Source of the DNA: an uncultured Selenomonadales bacterium
GTDB taxonomy: Bacteria; Bacillota_C; Negativicutes; Selenomonadales; Selenomonadaceae
Reading direction: 5' to 3'
Length of the DNA: 8,135 nt
Assembly (NCBI GenBank): GCA_937916025.1
Contig: CALGGX010000026.1
Location: 1-8,135, forward strand
The position numbers were made by a program, and so were the translations under genes. Position 1 is the stretch's first letter, and every line of letters begins with the position of its first letter. This document shows, piece after piece, positions 1 through 6,289 of the stretch. A model generated the notes under the pieces. That model was not told the origin of the DNA. It saw nothing but the letters and a program-made list of their open reading frames with translations, and made no database searches.

Positions 1-1103
1 TTTACAACAGCTATAACTGCTTCCCGGGTTGGGCACCCGCCGCTCCGTTGCGAGAACTGCTCGCCGTTTACGACAAATTCATCGGCGGCAATGAAATCAA
101 TACCTCAAAACGCGTCGATGCCGCGCTCAAATTCGCTGCCGAGTTGCTTGCCGCAAAACCGATTTACGCGTTTCGAGTGCCGGAATTGAATGCGAAACTC
201 GAACAGCTCAAAAAGCAGGATCACAATTATCTCGCGCATGAATATCTCAATCGCGATTGGGATTGCATGTATTTCTCCGAAGTTGCCGAGCTTATGTCGA
301 CGGCGAAGCTCGATTATGCCTGCACGGCGACGCTGCTCGATGCAATTGATCAATTAAATCTCTCTGCCGCCGCGCAACAATTTTTGAATGCGATCGGCAA
401 TCCGATAATTCGCGAGCAGGCGCGGGATTACTTCGTCAATGCCCAATTTCGGAAAGACCTTTACGTTCGCGGTGCGCGTCGATTATCCGCTCCCGAGCGC
501 ATGAAACGTTTGTTGAACATGTGCTTTGTCAAGATGTCAACCGCGCCGTTTCCGACGAAAATCGCAACACCGGCGGGCGAAACAGTCTTGGACGGACGGT
601 TGCTCAATCTGCTTTCGGAATATCTCGAAGAAAACGATTTTCAGCCGAAGACATTCGACGAATTCGTTCAACAGAACAACATTCCGTATCCGGTTGTCGA
701 GCAGATGTTGATAATGTTGGTGAACAACAATGCGGTCATGCCGTGTCAAAGCGAAGAAACAGTCAATCAAGTCCGCTCGAAATGCCATGCGTTGAATGAT
801 TATATCTGTCGCCGCGCGGAAACATCGCAAGAAATATTTACGTTGGCGAGTCCGGTGCTCGGCGGCGGTTTCAATATCGGGCGGTTCGAGCAGATGATGA
901 TTTCGATCTTCAAACGCGGCTTGACGACGCCTGAAGAAATTGCGCGCGCGATTTGGGAAAACATGAAACGGCGTGGCGAAATGCTGATCATTCCGAGCAA
1001 AAAACTCGAGACGCCGGAAGAAAATCTGACCGAGCTTCAGCGCATTGCAAAAAATTTTGTTGAAAAACAGCTCCCGATCCTCCGCGCGCTTCAAATTGTT
1101 TAA
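1..1103 (+). CDS. Methyltransferase regulatory-domain protein, C-terminal part (5' end off window)
   Basis: The frame is open from base 3 to TAA at 1101-1103, giving 366 visible codons, and it enters from beyond the left edge. The first ATG or alternative start seen inside is not the true start: the residues before the TTG at 48 (YNSYNCFPGW) already match the start of the methyltransferase regulatory domain family (PF10119), which has a conserved SYN..PGW motif. That domain continues through HEYLNRDWDCMYFSEVAELM. The last 130 or so residues look like a winged-helix-type C-terminal domain (LTTPEEIARAIWENMKRRG). In this family the catalytic SAM-binding domain lies N-terminal, here outside the window, so the target of methylation cannot be read. 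The stop is 19 bases from the next gene, which suggests one transcript with the DUF362 cluster. The family call is from memory of motifs; substrate is unknown. Confidence 0.72.
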   Translation, partial: YNSYNCFPGWAPAAPLRELLAVYDKFIGGNEINTSKRVDAALKFAAELLAAKPIYAFRVPELNAKLEQLKKQDHNYLAHEYLNRDWDCMYFSEVAELMSTAKLDYACTATLLDAIDQLNLSAAAQQFLNAIGNPIIREQARDYFVNAQFRKDLYVRGARRLSAPERMKRLLNMCFVKMSTAPFPTKIATPAGETVLDGRLLNLLSEYLEENDFQPKTFDEFVQQNNIPYPVVEQMLIMLVNNNAVMPCQSEETVNQVRSKCHALNDYICRRAETSQEIFTLASPVLGGGFNIGRFEQMMISIFKRGLTTPEEIARAIWENMKRRGEMLIIPSKKLETPEENLTELQRIAKNFVEKQLPILRALQIV

Positions 1104-1122
1104 ATGAGAGGAGTCGATTTGT

Positions 1123-2151
1123 ATGTTTAACCGACGAGAATTTGTCAAGATGGCGGGAGCCGCCGCGCTTACGATGGCGACCGGCTTATCGCTGACAGGG
1201 TGCGGCGAGCAGAAAACCGCCGCGAAAACTCCGCCGACGACGCAAACTCCGAACGTCGAGCGCAAAGCCGAAACAATTGTCGCCGGTACGTCCGACAAAT
1301 CACCGGTGTATTTCAGCAAATCGATTGACTCGGAGCATTTGATCAAACTCTACAACAAAATCAACGGCACGATCGACGGCAAGGTTGCGATTAAATTGCA
1401 TACGGGCGAGCCGCACGGACCTAATATCCTTCCGCGCGGAATGGTTCGAGATTTTCAATCGAAGGTACCGAATTCGGCGATAATCGAAGCGAATGTGGCG
1501 TACGGAGGAGGACGTTCATCGACAGATGCTCATCGTCGGACGCTCGAGACCAACGGCTGGACATTCTGCCCCGTCGACATCATTGACGCCGACGGCGATG
1601 TAAATTTCCCCGTCAACGGTGGTTTCCATTTGTCTGAAGTAGCAATGGGAGCTCACTTGACAAACTACGATTCGCTGATTGTCTTGACGCATTTCAAAGG
1701 GCATTCGATGGGCGGCTTCGGCGGCTCGCTCAAAAATATCGCGATCGGTTGCGCCTCGGGGAAGGTCGGCAAACGGCAGGTTCATGGATTGCAAGATTAC
1801 GGGCGTTGGGTTACGGGCGCGCTGTTTATGGAGTTGATGGCGGACTCGGGCAAGGCGATTTGCGATCACTTCGGCGATCGGATCGTGTTCATCAACGTGA
1901 TGAATCGCATGTCGATTGATTGCGATTGCATGGGAACTTCGGCGGCGGAGCCGACGATGGCGGATATCGGCATTGCGGCGTCGACAGATATTCTTGCGGT
2001 CGATCAGGCATGCGTCGACATGGTGTATGCGGCTCCGGACAGTCGGGATATGATCGAGCGCATCGAGTCGCGCGAAGGACTTCGGCAGTTATCGGCAATG
2101 GAAGAGCTCGGCATGGGCAGTCGCCAATACGAATTGATCACGATCGATTAG
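1123..2151 (+). CDS. Tat-exported DUF362-type lipoprotein (paralogue 1 of 3)
   Basis: This 342-residue protein begins NRREFVK (residues 3-9), a twin-arginine motif, followed by an Ala-rich hydrophobic stretch and the lipobox LTGC (24-27). It is therefore probably exported folded by Tat and lipid-anchored at Cys27. A Thr/Pro/Lys-rich linker (about 30-60) leads to the DUF362-type core: KLHTGEP (91-97), THFKGH (189-194), GGFGGSLKN (197-205), GCASG with Cys210, Cys247, DCDC (Cys267 and 269), and DQAC (Cys297). The C-terminus ends GLRQLSAMEE...YELI, as in the ferredoxin-less DUF362 proteins of anaerobic Bacillota. Such proteins are often labelled Fe-S centre proteins, but their function is not established. 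The ATG is supported by AGAGGAG at 1107-1113, nine bases upstream. It is the most divergent of the three paralogues and the only one with a lipobox. Confidence 0.85.
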   Translation: MFNRREFVKMAGAAALTMATGLSLTGCGEQKTAAKTPPTTQTPNVERKAETIVAGTSDKSPVYFSKSIDSEHLIKLYNKINGTIDGKVAIKLHTGEPHGPNILPRGMVRDFQSKVPNSAIIEANVAYGGGRSSTDAHRRTLETNGWTFCPVDIIDADGDVNFPVNGGFHLSEVAMGAHLTNYDSLIVLTHFKGHSMGGFGGSLKNIAIGCASGKVGKRQVHGLQDYGRWVTGALFMELMADSGKAICDHFGDRIVFINVMNRMSIDCDCMGTSAAEPTMADIGIAASTDILAVDQACVDMVYAAPDSRDMIERIESREGLRQLSAMEELGMGSRQYELITID

Positions 2152-2155
2152 GAGG
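2149..2155 (+). promoter_or_regulatory. Ribosome-binding site overlapping the upstream stop codon
   Basis: TAGGAGG includes the TAG stop of DUF362 paralogue 1 and lies eight bases before the ATG at 2164. This layout favours translational coupling of paralogues 1 and 2. Confidence 0.75.
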
Positions 2156-2163
2156 TTGTTTCG

Positions 2164-3198
2164 ATGGATATGAACAGGCGAGATTTTTTCAAACTGGCGG
2201 GCGCGACGGCACTCGCCGCCGGACTTAATCTCCCGGGCATTTCTGAAGCGGCGGGCGTTCTTAATTCGCAAGCTCCGGTCGTCGGCAGTAAACTCGTCAA
2301 GGGCGGAGGAGCCGGCACTGCAAAGGTTTACTTCAGCAAAAAGATCGACGCCGCGAGTCTCTTTAAACTCTACGAAAAGATCAGCGACGAAATTTACGGC
2401 AAGATCGCGATCAAGTTGCACACGGGCGAGCCGGACGGTCCGAACATTCTGCCGCGCGAGCTCGTCAAAGCGTTTCAAGCTCGAGTTCCGAACTCGACCA
2501 TCGTCGAAACGAACACGATGTACGGCGGCGCGCGTTTCACGACCGAGGGGCATCGCGCGACGCTCGAGAAAAACGGCTGGACTTTCAGCACTGTCGACAT
2601 TCTCGACGAAGACGGCGGAGTCAATCTGCCGGTGCGGAAGGGATTTTACCTCGACGAAGTGACGATGGGCAGTCATATCACGAATTACGACTCGATGATC
2701 GTGCTGACGCATTTCAAGGGGCATGCAATGGGCGGTTTCGGCGGCTCGATGAAGAATATCGCGATCGGTTGTGCGAGCGGGCAGGTCGGCAAGCGTCAAG
2801 TTCACGGCTATCTCGAAGGTCCGATGCCGTTCGGAGCGAAAGAACTCGCCGAAATGCCGGTCAAGGAAGAATTGATGGAGCGCATGTCGGATTCGGCGCA
2901 AGCAACTTGCAATTACTTCGGCAAGCGCATCGTCTTTCTGAATGTCTTGCGTCGAATGAGCGTCGATTGCGATTGCGCGGGAACGAGAGCGGCGGAGCCG
3001 ACAATTCCCGATATCGGCATGCTCGCGTCAACCGACATCCTCGCGATCGATCAGGCCGGTTGCGATCTCGTCTACGCATCTCCGAGCAACAAAGACTTGG
3101 TCGAGCGCATCGAGTCTCGTCACGGACTTCGCCAACTCTCGGCTATGGCGGAGCACTTGATGGGCAATCCGAACTACGAATTGATCGAAATAAATTAA
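2164..3198 (+). CDS. Tat-exported DUF362-type protein (paralogue 2 of 3)
   Basis: This 344-residue protein starts MDMNRRDFFKLAG, a twin-arginine motif at residues 5-6, with an Ala/Leu-rich core. A likely signal-peptidase I site lies near SEAA (27-30), and no lipobox Cys is present, so a soluble exported protein is inferred. The core carries KLHTGEP (84-90), THFKGH (182-187), GGFGGSMKN (190-198), Cys203 in GCASG, Cys249, DCDC (Cys269 and 271) and Cys300 in DQAGC. The loop after KRQVHG is longer than in paralogue 1, about 21 residues. There is no ferredoxin CxxCxxC motif. The start ATG lies 12 bases after the upstream stop, and its TAGGAGG site overlaps that stop. A second ATG at 2170 would also keep the RR motif. 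Paralogue 3 is its closest relative. The reaction or ligand is unknown. Confidence 0.85.
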   Translation: MDMNRRDFFKLAGATALAAGLNLPGISEAAGVLNSQAPVVGSKLVKGGGAGTAKVYFSKKIDAASLFKLYEKISDEIYGKIAIKLHTGEPDGPNILPRELVKAFQARVPNSTIVETNTMYGGARFTTEGHRATLEKNGWTFSTVDILDEDGGVNLPVRKGFYLDEVTMGSHITNYDSMIVLTHFKGHAMGGFGGSMKNIAIGCASGQVGKRQVHGYLEGPMPFGAKELAEMPVKEELMERMSDSAQATCNYFGKRIVFLNVLRRMSVDCDCAGTRAAEPTIPDIGMLASTDILAIDQAGCDLVYASPSNKDLVERIESRHGLRQLSAMAEHLMGNPNYELIEIN

Positions 3199-3210
3199 TA
3201 CAATCGAAAT

Positions 3211-3214
3211 GGAG
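3211..3214 (+). promoter_or_regulatory. Ribosome-binding site that sets the start of DUF362 paralogue 3
   Basis: GGAG in the context AATGGAGTG lies eight bases before the ATG at 3223. A GTG start at 3214 would overlap this site, so the ATG is preferred. Confidence 0.65.
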
Positions 3215-3222
3215 TGTTTTCG

Positions 3223-4263
3223 ATGAATATCAATCGCAGGGATTTCTTCAAACTCGCGGGTGCGGCGGCACTCGCTGCCGGAATCAAGCTCCCGAGCACT
3301 TCCGAAGCGGCGGCGACCGCTCTCAACTCGCAAGCTCCGGTCGTCGGCAGTAAGCTCGTCAAGAGCGGCGCGGCGGCGAAGGTCTACTTCACGAAGAAGA
3401 TCGATGCCGCGCACTTGCTTAAGCTCTACGGCATGATCAACGAGGCGATCTACGGCAGTGTCGGCATCAAGTTGCACACGGGCGAGCCGGACGGTCCGAA
3501 CATTCTGCCGCGCGAGCTCGTCAAGGCATTTCAGGCAGAAATTCCCAACAGTAACATCGTCGAGACGAACACGCTGTATAACGGCGCGCGCTACACGACC
3601 GAAGGGCATCGCGCGACGATTGCTCGAAACGGTTGGAATTTCTGTCCGGTCGACATCATGGACGAGGAAGGCGGCGTTGACTTCCCCGTGGTCGGCGGGC
3701 ATCATCTCAAAACCGTGACGATGGGCAAAAATCTCGCGAATTACGATTCACTGATCGTGTTGACGCATTTCAAGGGACATGCAATGGGTGGCTTCGGCGG
3801 TTCGCTCAAAAACATTGCAATCGGCTGTGCGTCGGGGCATGTCGGCAAGCGTCAAGTGCACGGTTATGAATTGGCGCAAATGCCGCCGGCGGGCGATTCG
3901 TGGTTCAACGGCAAGGACATGCCGCTCAAAGATCGGTTTATGGAGTTGATGGCGGACTCGGGCAAGGCAACGTGCGATCACTTCGGCAAGCGGATCGTGT
4001 TTTTGAATGTGATGCGTCGGCTGAGCGTCGATTGCGATTGCGCGGGGACTTCGGCGGCAGAGCCGACGATGAAGGATATCGGCATTCTCGCGTCGACAGA
4101 CATTCTCGCGATCGATCAGGCGTGTTGCGATCTGGTATACGCCGCTCCCGACAGCAAAGATTTGATCGAGCGCATCGAGTCTCGGCATGGCTTGCGGCAA
4201 TTGAGTGCGATGTCGGAGTCGAAGATGGGCAATCCGAACTACGAGCTGATCACAATCAATTAA
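3223..4263 (+). CDS. Tat-exported DUF362-type protein (paralogue 3 of 3)
   Basis: This 346-residue protein starts MNINRRDFFKLAG (RR at 5-6), with a hydrophobic Ala-rich segment and a probable cleavage site near SEAA (27-30). It has no lipobox. Core motifs are KLHTGEP (83-89), THFKGH (181-186), GGFGGSLKN (189-197), Cys202 in GCASG, Cys251, DCDC (Cys271 and 273) and a double Cys at 301-302 in DQACCD. The loop after KRQVHG is the longest of the three, about 24 residues. The ATG at 3223 is chosen because GGAG at 3211-3214 sits eight bases upstream; the GTG at 3214 overlaps that site and is an unlikely start. It lies 24 bases after paralogue 2 and is probably co-transcribed. Its stop abuts a convergent small gene. 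Function is unknown; the family call is firm. Confidence 0.85.
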   Translation: MNINRRDFFKLAGAAALAAGIKLPSTSEAAATALNSQAPVVGSKLVKSGAAAKVYFTKKIDAAHLLKLYGMINEAIYGSVGIKLHTGEPDGPNILPRELVKAFQAEIPNSNIVETNTLYNGARYTTEGHRATIARNGWNFCPVDIMDEEGGVDFPVVGGHHLKTVTMGKNLANYDSLIVLTHFKGHAMGGFGGSLKNIAIGCASGHVGKRQVHGYELAQMPPAGDSWFNGKDMPLKDRFMELMADSGKATCDHFGKRIVFLNVMRRLSVDCDCAGTSAAEPTMKDIGILASTDILAIDQACCDLVYAAPDSKDLIERIESRHGLRQLSAMSESKMGNPNYELITIN

Positions 4264-4291
4264 ACGTTGTTGATATCCTGCACAAACGACA

Positions 4292-4447
4292 TCAAATTGT
4301 CGTACTGACTCGACGGGCTTCGTAATCGCGATGAATATCTTTTTCGATGGTTTCAATGTCGACTTCGACATCCTCGCCTTGCCAAATTTTCGACAGAATG
4401 CCGCGATAATTTCTGAAACGCTCCGCCGGAATCGTGTTATCATACAT
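4292..4447 (-). CDS. Unrecognised small acidic protein, possibly frameshifted
   Basis: Read on the minus strand, an ATG at 4447-4445 opens 51 codons ending in TGA at 4294-4292. A strong AAAGGAAG site (4457-4464) lies nine bases upstream. The product begins MYDNTIPAERFRNYRGIL and continues with a charged, helix-like stretch (GEDVEVDIETIEKDIHRDYEA). Composition and the start signal make it look real. After residue 44 the frame turns into RRVSTTI and stops. The -1 frame instead reads PSSQYDNLMSFVQDINNV and ends in TAA at 4262-4260, a far more protein-like tail, so the gene may be broken by a one-base loss in a short C run or by a sequencing error. It converges with DUF362 paralogue 3 and sits between that gene and the decarboxylase. 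I do not recognise the family and assign no function. Confidence 0.55.
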   Translation of the reverse strand: MYDNTIPAERFRNYRGILSKIWQGEDVEVDIETIEKDIHRDYEARRVSTTI

Positions 4448-4469
4448 TGATGAAGACTTCCTTTCTTAT

Positions 4470-4499
4470 CAATCGGCGCGTTGCCGATTGTTTTTTTTT
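4470..4499 (+). terminator. Rho-independent terminator after the DUF362 cluster
   Basis: An 8-bp perfect stem, CAATCGGC (4470-4477) with GCCGATTG (4483-4490), encloses a 5-base loop and is followed by nine T (4491-4499). This is a textbook plus-strand terminator. The nearest upstream plus-strand gene is DUF362 paralogue 3, about 205 bases back, so the cluster transcript would cross the whole minus-strand small gene before ending here. Confidence 0.85.
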
Positions 4500-4516
4500 G
4501 CCGAACGGCGTAAAAT
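4488..4516 (+). promoter_or_regulatory. Possible sigma-70 type promoter for the decarboxylase gene
   Basis: TAAAAT at 4511-4516 is a good -10 box (5 of 6). TTGTTT at 4488-4493 lies 17 bases upstream but is a weak -35 box (3 of 6) and falls in the tail of the terminator. Position just upstream of the ribosome-binding site supports it; the -35 is uncertain. Confidence 0.4.
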
Positions 4517-4531
4517 ACGATCAAAAATTGC

Positions 4532-4536
4532 GGAGG
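4532..4536 (+). promoter_or_regulatory. Ribosome-binding site supporting a TTG start
   Basis: GGAGG lies ten bases before the TTG at 4547. The next in-frame ATG is 20 codons further on and would remove conserved N-terminal sequence, so this site decides for TTG. Confidence 0.65.
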
Positions 4537-4546
4537 CGATCGACAG

Positions 4547-6007
4547 TTGGGACGTTTTAAATACTTATCGCAAACGAGCGCGCCGGTGCTCGAAGCTCTC
4601 GAAGCGATGAAAGCCGCGCGATTGGTGCCGTTCGACGTGCCCGGGCATAAGCGCGGACGCGGCAATCGCGAATTGGCGGAATTTCTCGGGCAGAATTGCC
4701 TCGATGTCGACGTGAACTCGATGAAGATGCTCGACAATCTCTGTCATCCCGTGTCGGTGATCCGAGACGCAGAGCAACTCGCCGCAAAAGCCTTCCGCGC
4801 GGCGCATGCCTTCTTCATTGTCGGAGGCACGACCGCCGCCGTTCAGGCAATGATCCTCTCGAGCGTCAAGCCCGGCGAAAAGATCATCATGCCGCGAAAC
4901 GTCCACCGCTCGGCAATAAACGCTCTGATATTATGCGGCGCGCATCCGATCTATGTCAATCCGCAAGTCGACGATCGCCTCGGCATTTCGCTCGGAATGA
5001 AGGTCAGCGAAGTCGAAGCCGCCGTCAAACAAAATCCCGACGCCAAGGCGATTCTCGTCAACAACCCAACCTACTACGGCATTTGCTCGGACATTGAGAA
5101 GCTCGTCCGGCTCGCGCATGCGAACGGCATGAAACTCCTCGCCGATGAAGCGCACGGCACGCATCTGTATTTCAACGATCGATTGCCGAAGGCGGCGATG
5201 CATGTCGGCGCGGACATGGCGGCGGTGTCGATGCATAAATCCGGCGGCTCGCTCACGCAATCGTCGATGCTGTTCTGCTCGGAAGCAATCAACGTCGGCT
5301 ACGTCCATCAGATCATCAACATCACGCAATCGACGAGCGGCTCCTACCTGTTGATGTCGAGCCTCGACATTTCGCGGCGCAATCTCGCACTGCATGGCAA
5401 GGAGATTTTCGACAAAGTGATCGAGTTGGTCGAGTTCGCGCGAGACGAGATCCACGCAATCGGCGGATATTACGCCTACAGCCGCGAGCTGATCGACGGC
5501 GATTCCGTTGCCGACTTCGATATCACAAAACTCTCGGTGTTCACGAGATCGATCGGCTTGGCGGGCGTCGAAGTCTATGACCTGCTACGAGACGAGTACG
5601 ACATTCAAGTCGAGTTCGGCGATATCGCAAACTTCCTCGCGTATGTGAGCGTCGGCGATCGATTGAAAGACATCGAGAGACTCGTCGCCGCGCTCGCCGA
5701 GATCAAGCGCATCTATCGCAAAGACCCGTCGAAAATGCTGAAGGCAGAGTATATCGATCCGATCGTCGTTTGCAATCCGAAAGAGGCGTTTTACGCCGAA
5801 AAAAAATCTCTGCCGATCGAAGAGACAATCGGCGAGACGGCGGCGGAATTTTTGATGTGCTATCCGCCCGGGATTCCAATCCTCGCGCCGGGCGAGAAGA
5901 TCACGCGCGAGATTCTCGATTACATTCGCTATGCGAAGAAGAAAGGCTGTCAGATCACCGGACCGGAAGACATGTCGATCAAGCGATTGCAAGTCATAGC
6001 CGATTAA
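4547..6007 (+). CDS. Orn/Lys/Arg decarboxylase family PLP enzyme (short form)
   Basis: This 486-residue protein is a fold-type I PLP enzyme of the Orn/Lys/Arg decarboxylase family. That length matches the short Bacillota form (for example SpeA of Bacillus) rather than the larger enterobacterial enzymes. Visible motifs are VPGHKRG (31-37), GGTTAAVQAMI (93-103), His120 in NVHRSA, DEAHG (200-204) with the PLP-nitrogen Asp200, and SMHKSGG (228-234) with the Schiff-base Lys231. The C-terminal domain carries YPPGIPILAPGE and ends GPEDMSIKRLQVIAD. Such enzymes decarboxylate arginine, lysine or ornithine in the cytosol, giving agmatine, cadaverine or putrescine; the substrate cannot be decided here because no agmatinase or spermidine synthase lies nearby. 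It starts with TTG, has its own likely promoter and is closed by a terminator, so it appears monocistronic. Confidence 0.88.
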   Translation: MGRFKYLSQTSAPVLEALEAMKAARLVPFDVPGHKRGRGNRELAEFLGQNCLDVDVNSMKMLDNLCHPVSVIRDAEQLAAKAFRAAHAFFIVGGTTAAVQAMILSSVKPGEKIIMPRNVHRSAINALILCGAHPIYVNPQVDDRLGISLGMKVSEVEAAVKQNPDAKAILVNNPTYYGICSDIEKLVRLAHANGMKLLADEAHGTHLYFNDRLPKAAMHVGADMAAVSMHKSGGSLTQSSMLFCSEAINVGYVHQIINITQSTSGSYLLMSSLDISRRNLALHGKEIFDKVIELVEFARDEIHAIGGYYAYSRELIDGDSVADFDITKLSVFTRSIGLAGVEVYDLLRDEYDIQVEFGDIANFLAYVSVGDRLKDIERLVAALAEIKRIYRKDPSKMLKAEYIDPIVVCNPKEAFYAEKKSLPIEETIGETAAEFLMCYPPGIPILAPGEKITREILDYIRYAKKKGCQITGPEDMSIKRLQVIAD

Positions 6008-6010
6008 AAA

Positions 6011-6038
6011 CGGCGAGGAGAAAATCCCCGCCGCTTTT
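6011..6038 (+). terminator. Probable rho-independent terminator after the decarboxylase
   Basis: CGGCGAGGA (6011-6019) pairs with TCCCCGCCG (6025-6033) except for one A/C mismatch, with a GAAAA loop, and is followed by CTTTT. It begins four bases after the decarboxylase stop. The T run is short. A preceding A run (6006-6010) means it could also act on the minus strand, for the convergent transporter operon. Confidence 0.65.
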
Positions 6039-6289
6039 AATGGTCAACAAAATTGTTTCAGAAAAACGGTCGGCGCAAAGTTGTACAGAACGTCCTTTGA
6101 ATGGTAACTCGGACATCTGCTGTCGTACCGGTTTGGAATAGCGGAAGGTTAGCCGCTTTGCGGCTAATATCGCCAGCCCTCGGGGTTTTATTCCGCTTCT
6201 CGATAATCTCGAAAGTCTGCCGCCCGATCGATTGAATTTGGCGGAACAGTTTATCGAAACGTTTTCATTCGGAGCGCACGCCGGAAACA
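6039..6289. other. Convergent intergenic stretch, no confident gene
   Basis: About 250 bases separate the decarboxylase terminator from the end of the MFS gene on the other strand. No frame has a good start, ribosome-binding site and protein-like sequence together. One plus-strand frame from ATG 6040 is interrupted by TAG at 6139 and then stays open to TAA at 6301-6303; the second half (GFIPLLDNLESLPPDRLNLA and on) reads like protein but has no start codon near its beginning. This could be a decayed gene or chance. A perfect hairpin lies inside it. Confidence 0.4.
6149..6167. repeat. Perfect short inverted repeat (hairpin)
   Basis: TTAGCCGC (6149-6156) and GCGGCTAA (6160-6167) are perfect complements around a TTT loop. 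No T run follows on either strand, so it is not a standard rho-independent terminator. It lies between two convergent transcription units and may be a processing or blocking structure, or a REP-like or mobile remnant. Confidence 0.6.

Noticed and set aside
537..1346. Minus-strand open frame of 269 codons opposite the methyltransferase
   Set aside because: It crosses the boundary of two well-supported plus-strand genes and has no family motif or ribosome-binding site that I can see.
2089..2901. Minus-strand open frame of 270 codons
   Set aside because: It is a shadow of DUF362 paralogue 2. Similar Arg/His-rich frames lie opposite the other paralogues, as expected from GC-rich codon use.
3748..4737. 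Long minus-strand open frame of 329 codons
   Set aside because: It runs antisense through DUF362 paralogue 3 and the decarboxylase start, and its product is Arg-rich low-quality sequence. The small gene in another minus-strand frame fits better.
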